A stretch of 5,807 nucleotides of DNA from NCBI GenBank assembly GCA_003514455.1, contig DOQH01000038.1, positions 31,115 through 36,921 on the forward strand, in the 5' to 3' direction. Made by a program: the position numbers and the translations under genes. The notes under the pieces are model-generated. The model was not told where the DNA came from. It ran no database searches and saw nothing but the letters and a program-made list of their open reading frames with translations. Position 1 is the first letter of the stretch. The number at the start of each line of letters is the position of its first letter. Of this stretch, positions 1 to 5,167 are shown one piece after another. This DNA is from Candidatus Magasanikiibacteriota bacterium (GTDB lineage Bacteria > Patescibacteriota > Patescibacteriia > Magasanikbacterales > UBA10003).

Positions 1-332
1 CCCTGCGGAGCCGGTTTTAACATAATTTTCGCCGCGCCAAATTTAGCATCAATTCTATGTGGAACTGTTTCATGAAAAAGAGGCACGGTTATAACACGCT
101 TTTTAGCTTGACGCACAGCTTTCTCAACAGACATAGCAACATCAGCGCCCTTAGCCACGCCATAACCAACACGACCCTTTCCATCTCCAATTATAACACA
201 AGCGCGAAAATTCATCCTCTTTCCACCTTTGGTCACGCGAGTAACGCGCGCCAAATCCAAGATTTCTTGATTAAATTCGCGGTCTTCCTTACCTCCACGG
301 CCGCCTCGGCCTGATTGTCTTTGTGGTTGCAT
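1..332 (-). CDS. rpsE: 30S ribosomal protein S5 (N-terminal part, runs off window)
   Basis: S5 belongs to the small-subunit body and helps decoding accuracy. Only the first 110 residues are present and the reading frame continues past base 1. A Gly/Arg-rich start (QSGRGGRGGKEDREF, residues 6-20) is followed by the S5 N-terminal double-stranded-RNA-binding fold: ARVTRVTKGGKRMNFRA (28-44), IIGDGKGRVGYGVAKGADV (47-65), then KFGAAKIMLKPAP (97-109), which leads into the second domain. TKGGKRM (34-40) is the loop that in Escherichia coli S5 carries spectinomycin-resistance changes. The ATG at 332-330 is the only sensible start: it begins the usual short basic tail. No Shine-Dalgarno sequence precedes it; the 75 bases upstream are copy 1 of a repeated hairpin element. 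Its position after rplR is standard in the spc operon. Identification is secure; the C-terminal half and the following genes cannot be seen. Confidence 0.97.
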   Translation of the reverse strand, partial: MQPQRQSGRGGRGGKEDREFNQEILDLARVTRVTKGGKRMNFRACVIIGDGKGRVGYGVAKGADVAMSVEKAVRQAKKRVITVPLFHETVPHRIDAKFGAAKIMLKPAPQ

Positions 333-407
333 AATTTCTAGGAATGAGCCAAATCAAAAACTTGTTTTTGATTTGCGAAGCCTGACGAAATTTACAAGCT
401 TCGCTTA
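330..407 (-). repeat. Intergenic hairpin element, copy 1 (before rpsE)
   Basis: This 78-base stretch, read on the minus strand, starts with TAA and ends with the ATG of rpsE. It matches 3159-3235 at about 90% (7 substitutions, 1 indel). Hairpin A pairs GCGAAGC (404-398 as read on the minus strand) with GCTTCGC (381-375) across a 16-base loop. Directly next to it, hairpin B pairs AAATCAAAAAC with GTTTTTGATTT (374-364 and 361-351) around two bases, giving 11 perfect pairs or 10 pairs and a tetraloop. An 18-base leader (350-333, ending CCTAGAAATT) then reaches the start codon. The leading TAA at 405-407 is in frame with rplR, so rplR has a second stop four codons after its own. Hairpin B is not followed by a T run, so it is not a standard terminator. 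The function is unknown; an RNA processing or translation-control element is an inference. Confidence 0.88.
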
Positions 408-416
408 TAATAAATA

Positions 417-788
417 TTAAAATTTCAAACCGCCGGCACGAGCGCCTTCGGCTACGGCTTTTACCCTTCCATGATACAAATAACCGCCACGATCAAAACA
501 AATTTCTTTAATACCTTTTTCCAAAGCTGTTTTAGCTATCAATTTACCTGCTTCAAAAGCCAAGGATTCCTTGCCTTTCAACAAATTGCCCTCAGTCGGC
601 TTTAATCCCTGAGTGTTAATGCCAATTATTGTTTTTCCGATATCATCATTAATCAATTGCGCGAAAACATTTTTAGAACTGCGATAAACACAAAGACGCG
701 GCTTTTTTTCCGTTCCAATCACTTTAGCGCGCACGCGACGATGTCTTGTTTTTCTAGCTTGAACTTTAATTTTTTCAAAACTTTTCAT
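417..788 (-). CDS. rplR: 50S ribosomal protein L18
   Basis: L18 binds 5S rRNA together with L5 and anchors it in the central protuberance of the large subunit. The 123-residue product has the usual length. The basic N-terminus (KVQARKTRHRRVRAKV, residues 8-23) is followed by the L18 core RLCVYRSSKNVFAQLI (31-46) and the diagnostic end CFDRGGYLYHGRVKAVAEGA (97-116) then RAGGLKF. The ATG at 788-786 matches the family start. The gap from rplF is 20 bases and has no Shine-Dalgarno sequence. Downstream the stop TAA (419-417) is followed in frame by a second TAA (407-405) that belongs to the repeat element, and 84 bases separate it from rpsE, much more than most gaps here. Confidence 0.98.
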   Translation of the reverse strand: MKSFEKIKVQARKTRHRRVRAKVIGTEKKPRLCVYRSSKNVFAQLINDDIGKTIIGINTQGLKPTEGNLLKGKESLAFEAGKLIAKTALEKGIKEICFDRGGYLYHGRVKAVAEGARAGGLKF

Positions 789-808
789 ACTTTGCTTTTA
801 TTAAAATC

Positions 809-1357
809 TTAAGACGCGGCCTTGGTGGCTGCTTTACCAGCTTTGCGTCTAATTATTTCACCGGCATATTTAATACCTTTACCCTGATAAGGTTCCGGTT
901 TTTTCAAAGCTCTGATCCGTGCAGCTGTTTCACCAACCAATCCTTTATCAATTCCCTTAACAACAATTACATCTTTCTCCATTGTAATCTCAACTCCAGC
1001 CGGCACTGCAAAATTGACTTGATGCGAAAAACCAATATTCAAAACCAAATTTTTACCTTTCACTTCCGCTTTAAAACCAATCCCGCTCATTTCCAATTTT
1101 TTTTCAAAACCCTTGGTCACTCCTTCAACCATATTTTGAATTAAACTGCCAAAAAGTCCCCACAGTGCGCGATCATTGGTTTCTTCCGGATTTAAAACAG
1201 TCACTTTTAAATCAGCACCCTCTTGAACAACTGTTACATGAGGATGTAATTTAATTTCCAAAGCTCCCTTAGGCCCCTTAATTGCAATAAAACCGACTTT
1301 TAATTCGGCGCTTACGCCGGCAGGAAGATTAATAGGTTGTTTTCCAATTCTAGACAT
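809..1357 (-). CDS. rplF: 50S ribosomal protein L6
   Basis: L6 sits near the GTPase-associated centre at the base of the L7/L12 stalk and binds 23S rRNA near the sarcin-ricin loop. The protein has 182 residues, close to the usual 175-185. Two duplicated L6 folds are visible: the first from MSRIGKQPINLPAGV (1-15) to about residue 80, and the second from about 87 to 175 with the signature PEPYQGKGIKYAGEIIRRK (154-172). A short Ala/Lys tail follows (AGKAATKAAS). The frame stays open upstream to 1390, but the ATG at 1357-1355 is chosen because every L6 starts at this MSRIGK motif. With this start the gene follows the rpsH stop by one base (TAA T ATG), a spacing that suggests translational coupling by terminating ribosomes; no Shine-Dalgarno sequence is seen. 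Confidence 0.98.
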   Translation of the reverse strand: MSRIGKQPINLPAGVSAELKVGFIAIKGPKGALEIKLHPHVTVVQEGADLKVTVLNPEETNDRALWGLFGSLIQNMVEGVTKGFEKKLEMSGIGFKAEVKGKNLVLNIGFSHQVNFAVPAGVEITMEKDVIVVKGIDKGLVGETAARIRALKKPEPYQGKGIKYAGEIIRRKAGKAATKAAS

Positions 1358-1358
1358 A

Positions 1359-1748
1359 TTAGTAAATTTCACACAATAATTCGCCGCCAATTTTTTTCTG
1401 TCCGGCTTCTTTATTGGTCATTAAACCTTGTGATGTTGAAATAATCGCTATACCCATGCTATTTCTTACTTTTGGCAATTGATCTTTATTAACATACATT
1501 CTGCGACTGGGCACGCTCACCCGTTTCAAACTGGTGATAACAGGCTCCTTATTAACATATTTCAATTCAACTTTAATATTTTCCGGGAACACTTCTGTTT
1601 TTTCCACTTTGGCAATTAAGCCCTCTTTTTCCAAAATTTGAGCAATACCCATTTTCATTTTTGAAAAAGGAAAGACCACCTCTTTTTTTCTAGCCAAGAG
1701 GCCGTTTCGTATTCTTGTTAACATGTCGGAAATTGGATCGTTGAACAT
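1359..1748 (-). CDS. rpsH: 30S ribosomal protein S8
   Basis: S8 binds helix 21 of 16S rRNA early in assembly of the small-subunit platform. In E. coli it also represses the spc operon by binding mRNA near the rplE start. The product is 129 residues, the typical size. It starts MFNDPISDMLTRIRNG (1-16), the standard S8 opening, and ends with the RNA-binding signature GIAIISTSQGLMTNKEA (99-115) and GGELLCEIY, where many homologues end in a Tyr/Trp residue. The ATG at 1748-1746 follows the rpsN stop by 8 bases of AT-rich sequence without a Shine-Dalgarno match. The E. coli-type feedback site is not evident here, because the rplX-rplE junction is a 4-base overlap with no room for an intergenic hairpin, although a site inside the coding sequence cannot be excluded. 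Confidence 0.98.
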   Translation of the reverse strand: MFNDPISDMLTRIRNGLLARKKEVVFPFSKMKMGIAQILEKEGLIAKVEKTEVFPENIKVELKYVNKEPVITSLKRVSVPSRRMYVNKDQLPKVRNSMGIAIISTSQGLMTNKEAGQKKIGGELLCEIY

Positions 1749-1756
1749 ATATATTT

Positions 1757-1942
1757 TTACCAGCTGGCCTTTCTAATCCCGGGCAATTCCCCGCGATTGG
1801 CCAATTCTCTAAAACAAATGCGGCATAATTCAAAGTCTCTCATATAGCCGCGTTTACGACCACAACGCCAACATCTTCGCACAACTCTGGTGCTAAACTT
1901 TGGTGTTTTTGATGATTTGCTAATTTGCGCTTCAGTAGCCAT
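1757..1942 (-). CDS. rpsZ: 30S ribosomal protein S14, zinc-binding type Z
   Basis: S14 belongs to the 30S head near the decoding site and the S3/S10 cluster. This is the short form of 61 residues rather than the roughly 100-residue, zinc-free form of E. coli. The zinc ribbon is complete: C24 and C27 (RRCWRCG) and C40 and C43 (LCRICF). It ends with the family signature [21 protein letters not shown] (41-61). The ATG at 1942-1940 gives exactly the usual length. It lies 4 bases after the rplE stop and 8 bases before rpsH, the normal spc position for S14. The residues before the zinc ribbon ([16 protein letters not shown]) are typical in the TPKF part but otherwise variable. No Shine-Dalgarno sequence is present. 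The gene is often written rpsN in annotations. Confidence 0.98.
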   Translation of the reverse strand: MATEAQISKSSKTPKFSTRVVRRCWRCGRKRGYMRDFELCRICFRELANRGELPGIRKASW

Positions 1943-1946
1943 AAAA

Positions 1947-2483
1947 TTATTTGCTAAAAGGAAAGCCCGCTAATTTAAATAATTTTTCCGCCATCTCGCG
2001 TTTCTTCGCGTTGCTCACTATTGTAATTTCCAACCCGTGCAATCTCTCCACTTCATCAGAACGAATTTCTGGAAAAGCAATGTGCTCTTTAAAACCAACA
2101 GTCAAATTACCTTGATGATCCAATGACTTTGCGGGCAAACCGCGAAAATCCCTAACGCGAGGCAAAGTAATATGAATTAATTTGGTTAAAAAATCATACA
2201 TCCTTGCTCCGCGTAAAGTAACTTTAGCTCCAACAATCTGTCCTTCGCGAACTTTAAAATTGGAAATTGATTTCTTGGCCGCTGTTAAAACCGGTTTTTG
2301 TCCGGTAATCCTTTTTAAATTTGCTTCAATTATTTCTTTGATTTTCGGTTCATTGCTAATTTTACCAAAACCAACATGAACCACAACCTTAACAATTTTA
2401 GGCACAGCGTTGATGTTTTTGTAACCGCCATCTTTCATTAATTGCGGCACTACATTTTTCTGATAATGCTCTTTTAAATTCAT
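1947..2483 (-). CDS. rplE: 50S ribosomal protein L5
   Basis: L5 binds 5S rRNA and contacts the P-site tRNA and the small-subunit head through the central protuberance. The product is 178 residues, the usual length for bacteria. Signatures run in order: [20 protein letters not shown] (6-25), [14 protein letters not shown] (27-40), the phosphate-rich contact region [20 protein letters not shown] (59-78), [15 protein letters not shown] (85-99), [10 protein letters not shown] (107-116) and [10 protein letters not shown] (131-140), ending in LAGFPFSK. The ATG at 2483-2481 overlaps the rplX stop as ATGA, so the two are probably translationally coupled. A weak purine run (AAAGAAG) lies just upstream, within rplX. 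The rpsN (type Z) gene follows after 4 bases. Confidence 0.98.
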   Translation of the reverse strand: MNLKEHYQKNVVPQLMKDGGYKNINAVPKIVKVVVHVGFGKISNEPKIKEIIEANLKRITGQKPVLTAAKKSISNFKVREGQIVGAKVTLRGARMYDFLTKLIHITLPRVRDFRGLPAKSLDHQGNLTVGFKEHIAFPEIRSDEVERLHGLEITIVSNAKKREMAEKLFKLAGFPFSK

Positions 2484-2785
2484 ACAACTTCTTTACATTT
2501 TTTACAAATTCTTTCTTTTTTATCCGCCACGATTCTAGAGCCTAAACGAACCGGCTTTTCACAACGAGCGCAATAAAACATTACTTTGGACATGTGTAAA
2601 GGTGCGGCCAACTCAATCACTTGACCCTTTTGGCCGGATTTATTTGCCTTGGAATGTTTTTTAAAAATATTAACTCCCTCAACAACAATTTTGCCCAATT
2701 TAGGAAACACCTGGATTATTTTTCCGGTTTTTCCTTTATCCTTGCCTGTTAAGACAAATACTTTGTCGTTTGTTTTTAATTTCAT
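2480..2785 (-). CDS. rplX: 50S ribosomal protein L24 with zinc-ribbon C-terminus
   Basis: L24 initiates 50S assembly by binding the 5' domain of 23S rRNA near the peptide-exit tunnel. The protein has 101 residues. An N-terminal KOW motif is visible (NDKVFVLTGKDKGKTGKIIQ, 6-25), followed by VVEGVNIFKKH (34-44) and the conserved ELAAPLHMSKVM (58-69). The C-terminal part keeps two cysteine pairs, C72/C75 (CARC) and C94/C97 (CKKC), a probable zinc ribbon found in many but not all bacterial L24 proteins. Translation stops at TGA, showing that TGA is a stop in this genome. The ATG at 2785-2783 follows the rplN stop by 4 bases. A GAGGTG run 10 bases upstream, inside the rplN end, is the best Shine-Dalgarno candidate in the window. 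The stop overlaps the rplE start. Confidence 0.98.
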   Translation of the reverse strand: MKLKTNDKVFVLTGKDKGKTGKIIQVFPKLGKIVVEGVNIFKKHSKANKSGQKGQVIELAAPLHMSKVMFYCARCEKPVRLGSRIVADKKERICKKCKEVV

Positions 2786-2789
2786 AATA

Positions 2790-3161
2790 TTACAACACCT
2801 CGGGAGCCAAAGAAATTATTTTAGTATATCCCAAATCGCGCAACTCGCGAGCCACCGGCCCAAAAATACGCGTACCTTTTGGCTCTTTGGTTTTTTTATC
2901 AATAATTACCGCTGCGTTTTCGTCAAAACGAATATATGTGCCGTCTTTGCGTCCAACTGTTCTGTGCGCGCGCACCAAAACCGCTGTAACCACTTCGCTC
3001 TTTTTCACCATACCATACGGCTCGGCCTTTTTAACCACAGCTGTAAAAATATCTCCCAAACGAGCGTAATGCTTGCGATAACCACCCAAAACACGAATAC
3101 ACTGAAGCATTTTTGCTCCGGTATTATCGGCTGAATTTACCATTGAACGATGTTGAATCAT
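2790..3161 (-). CDS. rplN: 50S ribosomal protein L14
   Basis: L14 sits at the subunit interface, forms bridge contacts with 16S rRNA and is the docking site of the silencing factor RsfS. The product is 123 residues, the family norm. It begins [17 protein letters not shown] (1-17) and contains CIRVLGG (21-27) and [20 protein letters not shown] (69-88). The signature [14 protein letters not shown] (96-109) precedes the end ISLAPEVL. The ATG at 3161-3159 agrees with the E. coli protein, which also has a second methionine at residue 7. This gene opens the spc operon in E. coli. Here it is separated from rpsQ by 71 bases filled by copy 2 of the hairpin element and has no Shine-Dalgarno sequence, so the element itself forms its whole 5' context. 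Confidence 0.98.
   Translation of the reverse strand: MIQHRSMVNSADNTGAKMLQCIRVLGGYRKHYARLGDIFTAVVKKAEPYGMVKKSEVVTAVLVRAHRTVGRKDGTYIRFDENAAVIIDKKTKEPKGTRIFGPVARELRDLGYTKIISLAPEVL
2796..2801 (-). promoter_or_regulatory. Possible Shine-Dalgarno site of rplX
   Basis: On the minus strand GAGGTG lies 10 bases before the rplX ATG, within the last codons of rplN (Glu-Val). It is the only recognisable purine-rich match to the 16S 3' end before any start in this window. The spacing is slightly long, and the bases are also explained by the rplN coding sequence, so it may be coincidental. Confidence 0.35.
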
Positions 3162-3235
3162 AATTTCTAGGGATGAGTCAAGTCAAAAATTTATTTTTGA
3201 CTTGCGAAGCCTGACGAAATTTGAAGCTTCGCTTA
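3159..3235 (-). repeat. Intergenic hairpin element, copy 2 (before rplN, S10/spc junction)
   Basis: This is the second copy of the element at 330-407, in the same orientation. Read on the minus strand it begins with TAA, which here is the rpsQ stop itself, and ends with the rplN ATG. Hairpin A pairs GCGAAGC (3232-3226) with GCTTCGC (3210-3204) over a 15-base loop. Hairpin B pairs AAGTCAAAAAT with ATTTTTGACTT (3203-3193 and 3190-3180), 11 perfect pairs around two bases. Relative to copy 1, one A-T pair has become G-C and one C-G pair has become T-A, so both stems stay fully paired. The 18-base leader (3179-3162) differs from copy 1 at two bases. There is no T run after hairpin B. It occupies exactly the boundary that separates the S10 and spc operons in E. 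coli. Confidence 0.88.
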
Positions 3236-3490
3236 TACTATTTTTTTACTAACACGCCATCTCTTGTCCCGAGACATTGGTCGACAACCTACAAACTGAA
3301 CCTTATCACCTTCTTTATATATTCCTTGCTCATCATGCACTTTGAATTTTTTACTTACAATATATCGTTTCAAGTATTTAGGATGTTTTTTCATTTCCTC
3401 AACTTTAACTACAATGGTTTTGGGTGTTTTGGCCGACACAACCACTCCTGAAAAAATATGTTGTTTTTTGTTTTTAATAACTTCTGACAT
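3233..3490 (-). CDS. rpsQ: 30S ribosomal protein S17
   Basis: S17 binds the 5' domain of 16S rRNA early in 30S assembly. The product is 85 residues, the typical size. It shows the OB-fold signatures FSGVVVSAKTPKTIVVKVE (13-31), KHPKYLKRYIVSKKFKVHDE (35-54) and GDKVQFVGCRPMSRDKRWRV (61-80). The ATG at 3490-3488 is chosen over a TTG two codons upstream, because ATG is the start of nearly all genes here and nothing supports the extra residues. It follows the rpmC stop by 10 bases. The stop TAA is the first codon of the repeat element, and the first hairpin stem begins at the very next base, so termination of rpsQ translation occurs against a structured RNA. Confidence 0.97.
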   Translation of the reverse strand: MSEVIKNKKQHIFSGVVVSAKTPKTIVVKVEEMKKHPKYLKRYIVSKKFKVHDEQGIYKEGDKVQFVGCRPMSRDKRWRVSKKIV

Positions 3491-3500
3491 ATTCAATTAA

Positions 3501-3683
3501 TTAACGCCCCTTCAACGCGGTCAATAATTGGGCTGCCTCTTTTTTTAATTTTCTGATCTCCCTAACATTTTTCAATTCGGAAGTGCTGACCCTGAAACGC
3601 AATTCGCGCAAAGTCCCAAACAAGATATTCACATTTTCAGTCATTTCTTCTTTTGTTTTGTCTTTCAATTCAGAAAATTTCAT
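3501..3683 (-). CDS. rpmC: 50S ribosomal protein L29
   Basis: L29 is a small helical hairpin protein near the peptide-exit tunnel, next to L23, in the docking area of trigger factor and signal recognition particle. The 60-residue product fits the family. It starts MKFSELKDKTKEEMTENV (1-18) and has the signature LRELRFRVSTSELKNVREIR (25-44), followed by a lysine-rich second helix. The frame stays open upstream to a TTG at 3710, but that start would add nine residues and run into the rplP coding sequence. The ATG at 3683-3681 matches the family start and leaves a 7-base gap after rplP. No Shine-Dalgarno sequence is visible; the upstream bases are A-rich. Confidence 0.97.
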   Translation of the reverse strand: MKFSELKDKTKEEMTENVNILFGTLRELRFRVSTSELKNVREIRKLKKEAAQLLTALKGR

Positions 3684-3690
3684 ACATTTT

Positions 3691-4104
3691 TTAAATAGCT
3701 TTAACCACAATTGTTTTAACAGGTAATTTATGACCGGCCATTTTCAAAGCATCCTTTGCCACTTCTTCAGTAATACCATCAACTTCAAACATTACAATAC
3801 CCGGCTTTACAGCTGCCACAAAATGATCCACCGCGCCTTTACCACTACCCATGACGCTTTCATTTCCATGATTTGTAACCGGTTTGTCAGGAAAAATGCG
3901 AATCCACAACTTACCGCTTTTTTTGAAAAAATGAGTAATAGTGCGACGTGCTGATTCAATTTGCCTGGCTGTAACCCAACCGTGTTCCAAAGCCTTCAAT
4001 CCAAAAGCACCGTAGTCCACTGTGGTCTTAGTGGTGGAAATACCGGTTCTGCGACGGCGGCCTTTGTGCCATTTTCTGTGTTTTACTTTCTTCGGATACA
4101 ACAT
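3691..4104 (-). CDS. rplP: 50S ribosomal protein L16
   Basis: L16 lies near the A-site side of the peptidyl transferase centre and is needed for late 50S assembly. The product is 137 residues, close to E. coli (136). The opening MLYPKKVKHRKWHKGRRRR (1-19) is diagnostic, as are GAFGLKALEHGWVTARQIE (32-50), SARRTITHF (51-59), KLWIRIFPDKPVT (65-77) and MGSGKGAVDHFVAAVKPG (85-102). A TTG four codons upstream (4116) was rejected in favour of ATG at 4104-4102, where the family starts. The arginine before MGxGKG in E. coli (R81, target of the hydroxylase RoxA/YcfD) is replaced by V84 in NESVMGSGKG. A 78-base gap with two hairpins separates it from rpsC. Confidence 0.98.
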   Translation of the reverse strand: MLYPKKVKHRKWHKGRRRRTGISTTKTTVDYGAFGLKALEHGWVTARQIESARRTITHFFKKSGKLWIRIFPDKPVTNHGNESVMGSGKGAVDHFVAAVKPGIVMFEVDGITEEVAKDALKMAGHKLPVKTIVVKAI

Positions 4105-4182
4105 ATTTATTATCAAGCAAGCGAGGGAAGAGCGAATTTATTTGCTCTTCCGAGCGAGCGCAGATAGCAAAGAGTTTACTCT
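4105..4182 (-). promoter_or_regulatory. Structured 78-base gap before rplP: two tandem hairpins
   Basis: Read on the minus strand, hairpin 1 (4184-4169) pairs AAAGAGT with ACTCTTT around two bases and overlaps the last two bases of the rpsC stop codon. After CGCTCGCT-type bases, hairpin 2 (4151-4126) pairs GGAAGAGC with GCTCTTCC around a 10-base loop. About 21 AT-rich bases (4125-4105) then lead to the rplP ATG. The sequence is not that of the repeat at 330-407 and 3159-3235, but the plan is the same. Neither stem is followed by a T run on the transcribed strand, so an intrinsic terminator is unlikely. The role is unknown; processing or translation control is an inference. Confidence 0.6.
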
Positions 4183-4824
4183 TTACTTTTTAAAAATATC
4201 GCCGCGATAAATCCAAATCTTTACACCCAATACACCGTAAGTCATCTGGGCAATGCCGTTCGCATAGTTAATATCAGCGCGTAAATTAGTTAAAGGCAAT
4301 TTTCCATCAGTCAATTTTTCGCGCCGTGCGATTTCAGCTCCATCCAAACGACCGGAAACCATTACTTTAACACCTTGTGCTCCTGCGCGACGCACTCTTT
4401 CAATTGTTTGTTTCAACACGCGACGAAAAGGCATGCGTTTCTCCAAATCATTAATCATATTCTGCACTACAATTTGAGCTGACAAATTTGGTTTACTAAC
4501 TTCTTGAATATTTAATTTAACCGCGAATTTATCTTTGGCAAAGAAATTCTTTTGAATTTTTTTACGCAATTCTTCCGCACCTATGCCACCGCGTCCGATA
4601 ATCAAACCGGGTTTGGCCACTTGCAAAGTAATAGTAATTTCATTTGCGCCTCTTTCAATTTGGATTGAATCCATTCCGGCTTCTTTTAAACTCTTGAACA
4701 AAAATTCTTTTAATTTCATGTCTTGTCGCAAAAAAGCCGCGTATTTCTTACGCGAAAACCATTTGGCATCAAATTCCAGAATAGTTGAAAGACGAAAAAT
4801 TTTTGGATGTACTTTGTGTCCCAT
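4183..4824 (-). CDS. rpsC: 30S ribosomal protein S3
   Basis: S3 lines the mRNA entry channel of the 30S subunit and with S4 and S5 forms the mRNA helicase site. The product is 213 residues, at the short end of the family. It starts MGHKVHPKIFRL (1-12) and contains a type II KH domain with GXXG loop GRGG (77-80). The helicase residues of E. coli S3 (R131, R132, K135) appear as R134, R135 and K138 in PFRRVLKQ. The C-terminal domain keeps GVKVMVSGRLDGAEIAR (151-167), LPLTNLRADINYA (176-188) and TYGVLGVKIWIYRGDI (195-210). There is almost no tail after this, whereas many homologues extend further. The ATG at 4824-4822 follows the rplV stop by one base (TAA T ATG), as at rpsH-rplF. Confidence 0.98.
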   Translation of the reverse strand: MGHKVHPKIFRLSTILEFDAKWFSRKKYAAFLRQDMKLKEFLFKSLKEAGMDSIQIERGANEITITLQVAKPGLIIGRGGIGAEELRKKIQKNFFAKDKFAVKLNIQEVSKPNLSAQIVVQNMINDLEKRMPFRRVLKQTIERVRRAGAQGVKVMVSGRLDGAEIARREKLTDGKLPLTNLRADINYANGIAQMTYGVLGVKIWIYRGDIFKK

Positions 4825-4825
4825 A

Positions 4826-5158
4826 TTAGCGATCTTCTAAAACAATGGAAATATGACAGGTGTGTTTCTTAATCGGTGCGGCTCGACCAAAAGCGCGCGG
4901 CCGCCATCTTTTTAAAGACGGACCCTGATCAGCTGTTATTTTTTTAATAAACAATTTGTCTTTTTCCAATTTAAAATTATGAACGGCATTGGCCACATCT
5001 GACTGTAATAATTTACTCACCGGCCGCGTGGCCGCTTTATTTAGAAAAGCCAAAATAGCCTCGGCTTGTTTAACCGATTTTCCGCGAATCAAATCAATTA
5101 CTAATTTGACTTTACGGGAAGACATTCTAATGTATCTTGCTTTGGCTTTTACTTCCAT
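4826..5158 (-). CDS. rplV: 50S ribosomal protein L22
   Basis: L22 extends a long beta-hairpin into the peptide-exit tunnel next to L4 and forms part of the constriction where macrolides bind. The product is 110 residues, the usual length. It opens MEVKAKARYIRMSSRKVKLV (1-20), continues with IDLIRGKSVKQAEAILAFL (21-39), and carries the hairpin region DQGPSLKRWRPRAFGRAAPI (77-96) before the end KKHTCHISIVLEDR. The LKR triplet corresponds to the E. coli MKR segment whose deletion gives erythromycin resistance, so the tunnel loop appears intact. The ATG at 5158-5156 is the family start. It is 9 bases after rpsS in AT-only sequence without a Shine-Dalgarno match. Confidence 0.98.
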   Translation of the reverse strand: MEVKAKARYIRMSSRKVKLVIDLIRGKSVKQAEAILAFLNKAATRPVSKLLQSDVANAVHNFKLEKDKLFIKKITADQGPSLKRWRPRAFGRAAPIKKHTCHISIVLEDR

Positions 5159-5167
5159 AATATTATA

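Noticed and set aside
351..374. Hairpin B as an intrinsic terminator (also 3180-3203).
   Set aside because: On the transcribed strand no T run follows the stem, the stem is AT-rich, and essential downstream genes follow in the same operon.
330..407. Element as an insertion sequence remnant or CRISPR-like repeat.
   Set aside because: No terminal inverted repeats spanning the whole element, no target duplication and no transposase; only two copies about 2.8 kb apart, so not an array.
2470..2500. E. coli-type S8 feedback site at the rplX-rplE junction.
   Set aside because: The genes overlap by four bases and I could not see an S8-binding stem; a site hidden in coding sequence was not tested.
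2649..3134. Long plus-strand reading frame of 161 codons, with others of 60-143 codons throughout.
   Set aside because: They lie wholly or mostly opposite confidently identified ribosomal protein genes, have no recognisable family and are best explained as the antisense of constrained coding sequence.
3151..3203. Promoter-like TTGACT, 18 bases, TATGAT on the minus strand across hairpin B and the rplN start.
   Set aside because: Transcription would begin inside rplN, after its ATG, and copy 1 matches the pattern less well (TTGATT and TATGCA). The -35 part is explained by the stem.
3684..3710. Longer N-termini from TTG starts for rpmC (3710), rplP (4116) and rpsQ (3496), and for rplF (frame open to 1390).
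   Set aside because: Family starts lie at the internal ATG codons; the extensions add residues absent from the families and mostly overlap the upstream gene or gap.
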